Shown one piece after another: positions 7,219 to 15,336 of a DNA stretch of 29,682 nucleotides (position 1 is the stretch's first letter; every line of letters begins with the position of its first letter). The translations under genes were made by a program, and so were the position numbers. Below the pieces are notes generated by a model, which saw nothing but the letters and a program-made list of their open reading frames with translations, did no database searches and was not told the DNA's origin. Location of the stretch: the NCBI GenBank assembly GCA_050184295.1, contig JBFXAM010000052.1:1-29682 (forward strand), given 5' to 3'. This DNA comes from JBFXAM01 sp050184295 (GTDB lineage Bacteria; Planctomycetota; Phycisphaerae; UBA1845; Fen-1342).

Positions 7219-7960
7219 GCGTATTGAGCCGCGCCGCCGTCGCGGTGTGTTGCCACGGCTCTGCGAGCTGGTCGGAACGCGATCAGAACCCACCACGCCA
7301 GTGGCGGGCTGGACTTGGTGCGGCTGTCCGTATCCTCGACGCCAATTGTCGGCCAGCCGCCGCCGGAAATGCGTGTTGGGCCGACCGGCGCGGCGGCAGC
7401 CCGGCCCGCGGGCCGCAGTCGGCCCGTGGTCGGCCGAGATACCGCGACCCTACCCGGCCTTCGCCAGGTGGGCGCGCGACCGAAGCTGGCACAGGTACGA
7501 CAGATTCTCATTCGCGATGTGGCGAGGCATTCGCGAAACCAAGCGTGCGGCCGGCACGCCGAGCGTTACACTCTGCCGCACATTGCGAAGCGCCGGGACA
7601 TGCACGAAACGGTCGACTGCGCGGTCGCGGACGCGGTGCGACGACCGCCGCGCGCCGGCGTGCGGGGTTCTCGAAAGGCGGAAGCCGTCGCGCCACGCGG
7701 CGGGCCAGGCCGCGTGCCCGGCTCACGGCGTTCGGACACTCAGACGTCGCGCGACGCCGGCGCCGATGTGTTTCCCGCGCTCAACCGGAGCCCGGCGGCA
7801 AGGCGATGGGCGCCGGGCGCAGCGCTGCCGCACAGCCGGAGGCGCCTGGTTTTGACGTAGTCGCGCAGACAGAGGCCGCCGTGCCGAGCGCCGCAGAATC
7901 GACGCAAGCCGCCGGACTTGCCGCCGTTGAGAAGTTGCGATCCGCCCGTTTCAGGGCGTT

Positions 7961-7985
7961 GGAGCGGGACTCGAACCCCCGCCCC
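7961..7985 (-). other. tRNA T-arm-like fragment
   Basis: On the minus strand this segment reads GGGGCGGGGGTTCGAGTCCC followed by GCTCC: a TTCGAGT T-loop (plus 7969-7975) flanked by GGGGG and CCCGC, giving four of five stem pairs. A 7-base stretch TCCAACG follows where an acceptor strand would be, then CCT rather than CCA. The upstream part of a tRNA is absent, because it would lie inside the start of the phosphoesterase gene. It may be a tRNA 3'-end remnant such as an attachment site, or chance. Confidence 0.3.
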
Positions 7986-7998
7986 ACAGGAGCCGCCG

Positions 7999-9135
7999 AT
8001 GGACCTCTCCCGCCGCGAATTTGTGCATGCCGCAGCTGCCTCGGGCGCGGCGCTGTTTCTGGCGTCGGCGTCATCCACGCTTGGCGCCGCGGCATCGGCT
8101 TCTTCGCGGCACGCCGCGACGCAGCCAGGCACCGGTGACGACGGCGCACAAACGGACGCCGCGACGCTCCGCCGCCCTGCCGGCGACTTCAGCTTTGTGC
8201 ACCTCACCGACATGCACGTCACACCCAAACGCAAGGGAGATATCGGATATGCCGCCTGCATCGAGCACGTCCGAGGCCTCGCGACGCGGGATGCAGCGGG
8301 TGAACGCCCCGCGTTCGCGCTCATGGGCGGCGATCTGGCGTTTGATGGCAACTACACGCCGAAGCGCGACTTCGAGGAGCAGATTCGCCTCTACCAGGAA
8401 GCGAGCCGCAAGCTCGGCATCCCCTACTACAACTGCATGGGCAACCACGACGCGCTCGGCTTCGGCAGCCGCCGCAAGGTGCCCGCGGACGACCCCGACA
8501 TCGGCAAGAAGTTGATCATGGACCGGCTGGAGTGGGAGAAAAGCTACTACAGCTTCGGCCACGGCGGCTGGCACTTCGCGGTGCTCGATTCGATCTTTCC
8601 GATCAAGACCGCGAACGGACCGAGCTACGAGCCGCGGATCGGTGCCGAGCAGCTTGAGTGGCTGGCATACGACCTGGGCGCGGCGGGCGAACGTCCGAAA
8701 ATCTGCGTCACGCACATCGCCGCGTTCTGCGCGATCGGGCAGATTAACGGCGACCGCGAAGCGAAGGCCCTCGGGCACATGACCATCAGCGATTCGAAAG
8801 CGCTGCGCGAGATCCTCGAGCGACACGACGTGAAAGCGCTGCTGCAAGGGCACAGCCACCGCATCGAGGAATACCGCTTCAACGGGGTGTGGTATCTCAC
8901 CAGCCCGGCGGTGAGCGGCGCGTGGTGGGCTGGAGACTGGGTCGGATCGCCGCCGGGATACACCGTTTTTCGCTGTCACGGCGACGAATTGACGTGGCGG
9001 CACGAATTCTTCGGTTGGCAGGAGCGGTTGGAGCCGGAGGACGAGCTCGAACGGGGGAAGATCGCCGCGCACGCGAGGTTCATCGCCGAGCAGCGCGAGT
9101 TGCGGACTCGCGAACGTGCTGCACGCCGCGGATAG
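7999..9135 (+). CDS. Tat-exported calcineurin-like metallophosphoesterase
   Basis: 378 residues. The N-terminus MDLSRREFVHAAAASGAALF is a twin-arginine signal (SRREF) with cleavage likely around residues 30-36, so the enzyme should be exported folded with its metals bound. Metallophosphoesterase motifs run in order: D71-x-H73 (HLTDMHV), G111-D112 (MGGDLAFDG), G148-N149-H150-D151, H239 (ICVTHIAAF) and G284-H285-S286-H287. These ligand a two-metal centre that hydrolyses phosphate mono- or diesters; the layout is closest to CpdA/Icc-like enzymes, but the substrate cannot be told. AGGAG at 7988-7992, six bases before the ATG, fixes the start. It stands alone: 1.15 kb of non-coding DNA precedes it and about 390 bases follow. 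Confidence 0.9.
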   Translation: MDLSRREFVHAAAASGAALFLASASSTLGAAASASSRHAATQPGTGDDGAQTDAATLRRPAGDFSFVHLTDMHVTPKRKGDIGYAACIEHVRGLATRDAAGERPAFALMGGDLAFDGNYTPKRDFEEQIRLYQEASRKLGIPYYNCMGNHDALGFGSRRKVPADDPDIGKKLIMDRLEWEKSYYSFGHGGWHFAVLDSIFPIKTANGPSYEPRIGAEQLEWLAYDLGAAGERPKICVTHIAAFCAIGQINGDREAKALGHMTISDSKALREILERHDVKALLQGHSHRIEEYRFNGVWYLTSPAVSGAWWAGDWVGSPPGYTVFRCHGDELTWRHEFFGWQERLEPEDELERGKIAAHARFIAEQRELRTRERAARRG

Positions 9136-9525
9136 GCGGGCGGCGTGCCTGCGCAAGCGGCGTGCACCGCGTGGATTCTGTCGCGGGCTCGGGCGATCGG
9201 CTACGAATCCGGCGCAGGATCGGCGGCGCACCCCGCGGGGGCCGGCAGCGCCCGCGCGACGGACGCGGCCGCACGAGCGCTCCCCGAAACGTCAAATAAC
9301 ACGCGCGGCGAGCGGACACCCAGGCGCAAACGCGCGAGATATCGCTTGTGGCGCGCGTGAGAGATGTGTTAGATTAACACGCGTGGAGAGAGTGTCGGAC
9401 CGCGCCGGGATAAGCGTGGTCCGTCTGAAGGGTAGCGCACGCGGGGCCCCCTGCGTGTTCCAACGCCGGCACGGTCGGTCGATCGCGCCGTCGCACGCAC
9501 GATCTGAAGAGGAGGAGATCGGAAG
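9136..9525. other. Intergenic region with promoter for PEP-CTERM gene
   Basis: About 390 bases with no supported gene. The first 200 bases show nothing recognisable. The second half contains the promoter-like and palindromic element at 9346-9380, then a leader of about 140 bases that includes a GC-rich self-complementary stretch near 9438-9457 (CACGC...GCGTG) and ends with AGGAGGAG before the ATG at 9526. Confidence 0.5.
9346..9380 (+). promoter_or_regulatory. Candidate promoter with overlapping palindromic operator
   Basis: TTGTGG (9346-9351) and TAGATT (9370-9375) are 18 bases apart; TTAGAT (9369-9374) at 17 bases is the alternative -10. A perfect 6-3-6 palindrome GTGTTA-GAT-TAACAC occupies 9366-9380, exactly over the -10 region, an arrangement expected of a repressor operator. 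Downstream is the PEP-CTERM gene with a leader of about 140 bases. Confidence 0.4.
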
Positions 9526-10287
9526 ATGAAACGGCTATTGGTGACAGTTCTCGCGTTGGCCGGTGCGGCGTCCGCGTCCGCCCAGATCATCATGCAGGAC
9601 AACTTCGACAGCTACGCCGACCAGGCGGCGTACGACGCCGTGTGGACGCCGACCGCGGCAACGCACGTGAACGGCACGCTGAGCACGGACCAGGCGGTGA
9701 GCGCGCCAAATTCTGTGCGCACGCTGACGAATGCCGCCGGCACGCAGGGCAGCTATCGCAACCTCGGCGGCGAATACGACGGGACGGATGCCCAGCCGCT
9801 CGTCGTCTCGTTCTGGCAGTATTACATCACGGGCGGCACGCGGCACTACAACGAGGTTCGCGGCTACACCGGCGCCGGCTTCAACGACGGCTCGCTGGTT
9901 CAGCTCTACGCCGCAGGCTGGAACAACTCGGTGACGGCGCCCGGCGAAGTGTTCGCCGGCAACAAGTTCCAGGGCCGGGTCGCGTTCGGCGCCGGCACGG
10001 GCTGGGTCAATCTGAACGGCGCCGGCTCGCCGAACCGCACCGACGGCTGGCACAAGTTCACGATCGAGATTCGCACGAACGACGTGAACTTCTACGTCGA
10101 TGACATTCTCAGCCGCAACTTCACGCGCGGCACGTTGTCGTCGTTCGACACGTACGTGATCGGATCGCGACTGTCGAGCGCGGAGGTCGCGACGTACACC
10201 GACGACGTGCTGGTCGAGCAGACGCCGGAGCCGACCACGCTCGCGCTGCTGGGCCTCGCCGGCGTCGCGCTGCTGCGCCGCCGATAA
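9526..10287 (+). CDS. PEP-CTERM sorting-domain secreted protein
   Basis: 253 residues. Residues 1-20 (MKRLLVTVLALAGAASASAQ) are a Sec signal peptide. The body (DNFDSYADQAAYDAVW ... YYITGGTRHYNEVRGYTG ... GWHKFTIEIRTNDVNFYVDDIL ... YVIGSRLSSAEVATYTDDVLVEQ) looks like one concanavalin/LamG-type beta-sandwich, as in many planctomycete surface proteins. The C-terminus (234-253) is a PEP-CTERM signal: PEP, a hydrophobic stretch LALLGLAGVALL and a final RRR, recognised by an exosortase that is not in this window. The protein should be secreted and processed at the envelope. A GAGGAGGAG ribosome site is excellent, and a strong terminator follows at 10396. Ligand unknown. Confidence 0.88.
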   Translation: MKRLLVTVLALAGAASASAQIIMQDNFDSYADQAAYDAVWTPTAATHVNGTLSTDQAVSAPNSVRTLTNAAGTQGSYRNLGGEYDGTDAQPLVVSFWQYYITGGTRHYNEVRGYTGAGFNDGSLVQLYAAGWNNSVTAPGEVFAGNKFQGRVAFGAGTGWVNLNGAGSPNRTDGWHKFTIEIRTNDVNFYVDDILSRNFTRGTLSSFDTYVIGSRLSSAEVATYTDDVLVEQTPEPTTLALLGLAGVALLRRR

Positions 10288-10395
10288 GACCCCGCGCGCA
10301 AGTCGCCGGGGCCGGAGCGGGTCGCGCCAGCGGCATCCGCGCCCGCTGCGGCCGTGCGCCGGGTTGCCGCGCGCGGAGGGCGAACGGAACTGCAT

Positions 10396-10439
10396 GGGCC
10401 CTGCTCCGGATTCTGCGTCTGGGAGCGGGGCCCTTTTTT
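10396..10439 (+). terminator. Intrinsic terminator after the PEP-CTERM gene
   Basis: The 12-base arms 10396-10407 (GGGCCCTGCTCC) and 10422-10433 (GGAGCGGGGCCC) pair fully with one G-U, around a 14-base loop. Six T residues follow at 10434-10439. This is a textbook Rho-independent terminator and separates the PEP-CTERM gene from the dockerin gene. Confidence 0.93.
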
Positions 10440-10563
10440 CTCATGTCGGGCGACGACGCCCGATGCTTCGGTGCGCTGAGCGGCACGTGCGCAGACCCGC
10501 GCGGGGTGCGGGCCGCAGCAACCGAAAAAAATGACGACTTCAACTGCACCAGGAGGAAACGCA

Positions 10564-13500
10564 ATGCGACGACTGACAGCCCTGACTTGCGGGCTCGCCG
10601 CGCTTCTGCTGAGCGCTGGCAGCGCGCTCGGGCAACCGTATCCGTCCGAAGTCGTGGGCTTCAACGGCCCGCCGATCGATCTCGCCGACACGATCGGCGA
10701 GATGTTCCGTCGGCCGAGCTTCAGCGGCTCCACGACGCCGTACATCCAGCCCGCCAGCGACGCGCTGCTGCGGGCCAGCGGCAACCAGACCGAAGGCGCC
10801 GCGGGGCTTCAGGCATCGTGGCGCTGGGTCAACAACGCCGACCCCGACGCGTGGGTCCGGTTGACCACGTTCGACGGCCCCGGCCGCCCCAACCCGAGTC
10901 TCAACACCGAGGGCAAGGTCCGCTTCAAAATCCGCAACATCAGCGAAGTCGTCCGCGGCACGGTCGGCCTCTGCCTCGCCATTCGCGAGAGCGGCGTTGA
11001 TGTCCCGCAGCTTCGCAACGGCGGAACCGCCGGCGGCATCGAGTGGGTCGGCGTCGGCACGACGCCCAGCGTCATCCTGCCCGGACTCGACGACACGCTG
11101 GACAGCGCGGTCAATTTGGCCAACGACGACGAAATCCGCACGATCGGCGCCGGACCGCTCCAGGCGGTTGTCGCCGGCCCCAACGGCACAATCGAAACGG
11201 CCGTGGCTGGCGACGATCAGTTGCTTTCCGGTTTCACGTACACAACGCTCGGCGAGCGCCGCCCCCTGCCCGCCATCATCCTTCCCCCGCGCGGGCTCGA
11301 GTATGTGCTCGAATTCGACTTGTCGAACGGCAACGTGCTGCTCGACGGCAGTCCGCTCGCGACCGGCTTCGCGGGTTTCACCGGCGACGGCGACCTGATG
11401 GCGCCGCTCGACCGTGGCACACTCGAGGGCGTCGCGATTACCAACGTCATCACCGGCAACCAGGCGACCACGATCCAGGTCACCTTTGACGAACTCCAGG
11501 TCGAGTCGCCTACGCCGGATCCGGCCGTCCCCCCCACCGTGGTCGCACCGATCGTCAATGGCGACACGCTCATCACCGTTCGCGACATCCAGTACAACGC
11601 GGATCGCGTGACGCTGCTGCGCGGCGGTGCGCCGATCGGGTTCCAGAACATCAGCACGACCGATCCCGTGGTTTTCGATCTGAACCTGCTCGCTGAGCCG
11701 CCGGCGGCGACCGACGAGGTCTTTACAGCCACGCAGCGGTACGGTCCGACGCAGACCACGAGCGCCGAGTCGCCGCCCGTGACGGTGATCGCCTTCCAGC
11801 CGTACTGGGGCCTGTCCTTTGTGCTTGACGAGGACGACGATGCGGGTTGCTCGCCTTCGCTGAATTTCGGCGGCTACGAGCTCGTGGGCGTGACCGGCTT
11901 CTCGACCGTCAGCGGCGCGCTCGTCCCCGCGGGCACGAACGTCGCGCCCAACAGCGCCGTCTGGCAGACAATCGACATTTCCCTCACCGATCCGAACATC
12001 GTCTCGGCGTGGCTCGGCGGCGCCAACGGCCAGCTCGACCAGTCGCCGACCGGCAACTGGGCGTTTGACACGATCTGGTTCAACATTGTGAATCCGCCGG
12101 GCATCACGGGGCCGCACGAAGTCTTCCTCGACGGCATCCAGGTGCTCGACGGCACCGATACGCCGATCGCGACGATCTATGACTTCGAGAACGGCACGCT
12201 GGTGATGAACTCGGTCCGCGGGCAGAGCAACACCGCGATCACGAGCGCCATGCTTAGCAACCTCGCGCAGTACGACGGCCGTTTTGCGCACCGGCTCCGC
12301 TGGACCTATGGCGCCGCGACCGATCGCGCGCTCGGCGTGCTGACGCGACAGGGCGCGACCTGCAGCACACGGCCGACCTTCACCGACGACGGTGTGAAGA
12401 TGCGCTTCCGCGTGCTGGCCCGGGCCACCCCGGCCAACGCCCTGCCGCTGCCCGAAGTCATCGGGCCGATCATCTTCAGCAACCCCGGCGTCGGCAGCGT
12501 CATGGTCCGCAATGACGCGACCGCGTCGTCCGTGCAGCTCTTCATCAACGGCGTCGCCGCCGGACCGGCCGTTCCGCCGACCGGTACGACGACGACTTTC
12601 GGCGGGCTCACGCTCGTCGCCGGCCAGTCCATCTCCGCCAAGCAGACGATCGGCCCCGACACGAGCGACTTCGCATATCCGAAGACCGTGCTCGCCAGCC
12701 AGATTCCGCCGGGACCGCCGGTGATTGCGGTGCCGGTCGAGGCTGGTTCGGCCAGTGTTTCCGTGAACAGCATCACGAGTGACTCGCAGAGCGTTCAGAT
12801 CATCGACGCCGGAAATAACGTGCTCGGGACCGTGACGACCTACAACCCGGACGGCACGGCGACGATTCCGCTCAACCGCCAACTCAACCATCTTGAGGTC
12901 ATCCGCGTCCGCGCGACCAACGCGCAGGGCACCACGTTCGGACCGCAGGCGATCGAAGTCGGCATCGGCAACGGCGACGTGCTGATCTGCCTGGGCATTC
13001 GCGAGAACGCAGCCGATACGGGTGCGCTCGGATCGCAGGGCGCGAGCGCCGGCGCGATCGAGTGGGTTGGGGCCGCGTCGCAGACCAGCGGCGCGCCGGC
13101 CGGCGTCCCCTTCAGTCCCGGCGCGGGCTGGGTGACGTATGACTTCGACCCGACAACCCTGCCGATCACCGGCTTCCCCGGCACCGGCGCAGACAACGCG
13201 ATCACCGGCACCACCGGCACGATCGAGCACCTCGCGATCACGGTCAACGCCTCGTCCGCCGGTCGCAGCACCGGCCTCTATGAGGTCTACGTGGATAACG
13301 TGATCAATCTCAACGCCCGCGGCGGCCCCGATTTCGTCATCGACGACTTCGAGTCCTACACCGTCGGCGCCGAGGCGCTCTTCCAGGAAGTCAACTTCTC
13401 CGGCTCCACCGCGGGCAACCTCATCTTCCCGCCGGCCACCAGCGCCGTATCGGATGAAGAGGGCAACCCCGGCAAGTCCGCGAAGCTCACGTTCTTCTTC

Positions 13501-13830
13501 AAGGACACCGGCGCGACGCGCTGGCTGCGCGCCACAACCTCAGGTGCGGTCAATCGCTCACGGCCGATCATCGATATCAGCCGGACGGTCCGCATGGACA
13601 TCCTCATCCGTCCCGGCGCCACGTTCACGCGCGGCGACGCCAACTGCGACGGACTGGTGAACAACTTCGATATCGACCCGTTCGTGCTCGCCATCACGGA
13701 CCCCGCCGCTTACGCGATGGCGTACCCGGCGTGCGATATCCGCAGTTGCGATATCGATCAGAACGGCCTGATCAACAACTTCGACATCGATCCGTTCGTC
13801 AACTGCATCCTCAGCCAGGGATGCCCGTAG
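10564..13830 (+). CDS. Large secreted modular protein with C-terminal dockerin-like repeats
   Basis: 1088 residues. AGGAGG at 10551-10556, seven bases before ATG 10564, sets the start; residues 1-24 are a signal peptide (RRLTALTCGLAALLLSAGSALGQ). The body is built of repeated modules. A module with 'FSGST' and 'WRW/WLR' appears at about 40-127, 540-623 and 927-1016. A second unit (LCLAIRES...GGIEWVG; LICLGIREN...GAIEWVG) occurs at about 132 and 805, with a probable third copy near 412-538 ending 'EVFLDGIQVLD'. Three Ig-like domains lie at about 322-408, 629-710 and 718-802. Residues 1020-1088 are a dockerin-like calcium pair: GDANCDGLVNNFDIDPF and CDIDQNGLINNFDIDPF, ending SQGCP. Such C-terminal pairs are frequent in planctomycete extracellular proteins and probably retain them at the surface. 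Carbohydrate binding is a guess; no catalytic domain is seen. Confidence 0.88.
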   Translation: MRRLTALTCGLAALLLSAGSALGQPYPSEVVGFNGPPIDLADTIGEMFRRPSFSGSTTPYIQPASDALLRASGNQTEGAAGLQASWRWVNNADPDAWVRLTTFDGPGRPNPSLNTEGKVRFKIRNISEVVRGTVGLCLAIRESGVDVPQLRNGGTAGGIEWVGVGTTPSVILPGLDDTLDSAVNLANDDEIRTIGAGPLQAVVAGPNGTIETAVAGDDQLLSGFTYTTLGERRPLPAIILPPRGLEYVLEFDLSNGNVLLDGSPLATGFAGFTGDGDLMAPLDRGTLEGVAITNVITGNQATTIQVTFDELQVESPTPDPAVPPTVVAPIVNGDTLITVRDIQYNADRVTLLRGGAPIGFQNISTTDPVVFDLNLLAEPPAATDEVFTATQRYGPTQTTSAESPPVTVIAFQPYWGLSFVLDEDDDAGCSPSLNFGGYELVGVTGFSTVSGALVPAGTNVAPNSAVWQTIDISLTDPNIVSAWLGGANGQLDQSPTGNWAFDTIWFNIVNPPGITGPHEVFLDGIQVLDGTDTPIATIYDFENGTLVMNSVRGQSNTAITSAMLSNLAQYDGRFAHRLRWTYGAATDRALGVLTRQGATCSTRPTFTDDGVKMRFRVLARATPANALPLPEVIGPIIFSNPGVGSVMVRNDATASSVQLFINGVAAGPAVPPTGTTTTFGGLTLVAGQSISAKQTIGPDTSDFAYPKTVLASQIPPGPPVIAVPVEAGSASVSVNSITSDSQSVQIIDAGNNVLGTVTTYNPDGTATIPLNRQLNHLEVIRVRATNAQGTTFGPQAIEVGIGNGDVLICLGIRENAADTGALGSQGASAGAIEWVGAASQTSGAPAGVPFSPGAGWVTYDFDPTTLPITGFPGTGADNAITGTTGTIEHLAITVNASSAGRSTGLYEVYVDNVINLNARGGPDFVIDDFESYTVGAEALFQEVNFSGSTAGNLIFPPATSAVSDEEGNPGKSAKLTFFFKDTGATRWLRATTSGAVNRSRPIIDISRTVRMDILIRPGATFTRGDANCDGLVNNFDIDPFVLAITDPAAYAMAYPACDIRSCDIDQNGLINNFDIDPFVNCILSQGCP

Positions 13831-13869
13831 TCGCAACGTTCGATCGAAGTGACGTTGAATGTCAACCCA

Positions 13870-13912
13870 CGGCTCCGTCGCCCGACACCGTTCGTGCGGC
13901 GGAGCCGTTTTT
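13870..13912 (+). terminator. Intrinsic terminator after the large dockerin protein
   Basis: Arms 13870-13881 (CGGCTCCGTCGC) and 13896-13907 (GCGGCGGAGCCG) pair over 12 bases with one wobble, with a 14-base loop, followed by TTTTT at 13908-13912. It ends the transcript of the 1088-residue protein 40 bases after its stop codon. Confidence 0.92.
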
Positions 13913-14043
13913 CATCCCGGTGCGCGCAACGTGCGTCCAACGGTCGCGTGGCGGGACAGCGGCTCCGGCAACGGAGCCCTTGCACCGGGCCCGCCGGCGG
14001 CGACAATCCTCTCGAACCACCGAATCACCCGGAGCACAGAGCC

Positions 14044-14082
14044 ATGAGCGACGCCACGCCACACATCGGCGCGATCGGCTGA
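14044..14082 (+). CDS. Possible 12-residue upstream ORF
   Basis: ATG at 14044 with GGAG nine bases upstream opens MSDATPHIGAIG and stops at 14082, seven bases before the GTG start of the cystathionine beta-synthase-like gene. It may be a leader peptide that couples translation, or simply chance. It contains no Cys, Met or Ser run that would suggest attenuation. The encoded peptide has no recognisable family. Confidence 0.25.
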   Translation: MSDATPHIGAIG

Positions 14083-14089
14083 TCCACCC

Positions 14090-15085
14090 GTGCCCGCAGC
14101 CCCCCTGCTCGCGCCGCTCGCCTCCGTTCGCGAAGCCGTCGGACGCACGCCGCTCGTTCGCGCGGCGCGCTTCTCGCCCGCGCTCGGCAACGACCTGCTG
14201 ATCAAGTGCGAATTCATGAATCCCGGCGGATCCGTCAAGGACCGCATCGCATTCCGCATGGTCGAGGAAGCCGAACGTCGCGGTGACCTGAAGCCCGGCG
14301 GGACGATCGTCGAAGCCACCGCCGGAAACACCGGCATGGGGCTCGCGTTGGCGGCGGCGCGTGGCGGCTATCGGCTGGTGCTCGTCATGACGACGAAAGC
14401 CAGCGTCGAGAAGATCGACCTGATGCGCGCCGTCGGCGCAGAAGTGATCGTGGTGCCCAAGGAGGCTTCCGCAGACAGCCCCGACAACTTTCAGAACAAG
14501 GCCCGCGCCGTGGCCGCCCAGCGCCGCGCGTGGCTGGTCGATCAGTTCTCGAATCCGGACAACATCGCCGCCCACTACGAAACCACCGGCCCCGAAATCT
14601 GGGAACAGACCGGCGGCCGCGTAGACGTTGTCGTTGCCGGCTGCGGCACGGGCGGCAGCCTCAGCGGAATCGCCCGCTACCTCAAGGAGCGCAAGCCCTC
14701 GGTGCGCGCCGTGCTCGCCGATCCCGAAGGCAGCGTACTGAGGAGCGTGCTGGAAACGGGACACGCAGCGGAGTTCCGCCCACACAAGATGGAGGGCATC
14801 GGCGGTGCGACGGTGCCCGCGAACGCGCAGATGGCTCTCTTCGACGCCGCGGTCAGCGTGCCGGATGCGGACTCCGTCGCCGCGGCGCTCCGCCTGCTCG
14901 CGACGGAGGGCATCTTCGCCGGCGGCTCGACCGGTTGCATCCTTGCCGCCGCCGAGGCTTACGCGAGGCGCGGGCATTTGCGGAATCAAACAGTCGTCGC
15001 ACTGGCGCCGGACGGCGGCCGCTCGTATCTGAGCACCGTGTACAACGCGCAGTGGCGGCGGGAACACGCGTTCGACGCCCCGTAA
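14090..15085 (+). CDS. PLP-dependent cysteine synthase / cystathionine beta-synthase-like enzyme
   Basis: 331 residues of fold-type II PLP enzyme. K50 in NPGGSVKDRIA is the Schiff-base lysine, EATAGNTGMGLALAAA (75-90) is the substrate-binding loop and GCGTGGSLSGIARYLKE (184-200) holds the PLP phosphate. DPEGSVL (211-217), 'AHYETTGPEIWEQ' and 'MEGIG' match the cystathionine beta-synthase subgroup better than O-acetylserine sulfhydrylase. The tandem CBS regulatory domains are absent and the protein ends soon after DGGRSYLSTVYN. It should condense serine or an activated serine with sulfide or homocysteine in cysteine metabolism; the exact substrate is not decidable. GTG 14090 is the only start compatible with the fold, and it has no Shine-Dalgarno of its own. 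The stop lies within a 13-bp repeat that flanks a candidate inserted element. Confidence 0.87.
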   Translation: MPAAPLLAPLASVREAVGRTPLVRAARFSPALGNDLLIKCEFMNPGGSVKDRIAFRMVEEAERRGDLKPGGTIVEATAGNTGMGLALAAARGGYRLVLVMTTKASVEKIDLMRAVGAEVIVVPKEASADSPDNFQNKARAVAAQRRAWLVDQFSNPDNIAAHYETTGPEIWEQTGGRVDVVVAGCGTGGSLSGIARYLKERKPSVRAVLADPEGSVLRSVLETGHAAEFRPHKMEGIGGATVPANAQMALFDAAVSVPDADSVAAALRLLATEGIFAGGSTGCILAAAEAYARRGHLRNQTVVALAPDGGRSYLSTVYNAQWRREHAFDAP

Positions 15086-15149
15086 CCACCTGTGCGTGAC
15101 AGTTTTTGGCCGGCGCGCAATTTCGCCCCCACCGGGCGACGACGTGTCG

Positions 15150-15185
15150 CCACGGGTGGAGCCGCGCCAGCGGCGCGACCCGTGG
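15150..15185. repeat. Palindromic repeat unit A
   Basis: CCACGGGT at 15150-15157 pairs with ACCCGTGG at 15178-15185, and inside them CGCGCC/GGCGCG forms a second stem. The first 13 bases (CCACGGGTGGAGC) recur in inverted orientation at 15324-15336, in unit B. There is no U tract, so this is not a typical terminator. Confidence 0.6.
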
Positions 15186-15293
15186 ATCGAGAATCCGAGA
15201 CGTCGCTTCCGTAAGGGGCGGAGCAAAGCGACCGGCGAACTACTCGGCTTCTCTCGACCCCTGCCGGGGCCGCAAAAATCCGCGCGACCTTGT

Positions 15294-15336
15294 CCACGGG
15301 TTCCGCGCCCCCTCGCGGGCCTCGCTCCACCCGTGG
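15294..15336. repeat. Palindromic repeat unit B, inverted relative to A
   Basis: CCACGGGT at 15294-15301 and ACCCGTGG at 15329-15336 delimit a 43-base unit. Read on the minus strand it begins CCACGGGTGGAGC, identical to the first 13 bases of unit A. The centres of A and B differ. Confidence 0.6.

Larger units (their letters stand above)
6846..7998. other. Long intergenic region, no supportable gene
   Basis: About 1.15 kb between hisS and the phosphoesterase. The open frames here on both strands are Arg/Ala/Pro-rich, overlap one another, lack ribosome sites and show no motif I recognise, so I annotate none. The stretch does hold a 22-base-arm palindrome (6963-7027), an AT-rich palindrome (7204-7218) and a tRNA T-arm-like segment (7961-7985), each listed separately. 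It could be the decayed remains of a gene or a landing site for repeats. Confidence 0.5.

Noticed and set aside
7214..7860. Two overlapping plus-strand frames of about 180-210 codons
   Set aside because: No ribosome site, Arg/Pro-rich composition, no motif; the region looks non-coding.
7918..7998. 27-residue upstream extension of the phosphoesterase containing SGTRTPAP
   Set aside because: Peptides of this type come from reading tRNA-like DNA. The AGGAG and the Tat signal both place the start at 7999.
7900..8060. A complete tRNA gene
   Set aside because: Only the T-arm region fits. The rest would lie inside the phosphoesterase signal peptide and no matching acceptor strand is found.
7740..8351. 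203-codon minus-strand frame
   Set aside because: Overlaps the Tat signal region of the phosphoesterase on the other strand, and no homology is recognisable.
10540..13230. 896-codon open frame on the minus strand
   Set aside because: It is antisense to the modular dockerin protein, is Arg/Asp/Ala/Gly-rich without motifs, and is an expected by-product of high GC at codon third positions.
15093..15108. Terminator for the PLP enzyme gene (GTTTTTGG)
   Set aside because: A run of five T residues is present but no stable hairpin precedes it.
15150..15336. CRISPR-like array
   Set aside because: There are only two units, in inverted orientation and with different centres; no regular spacing and no cas gene.
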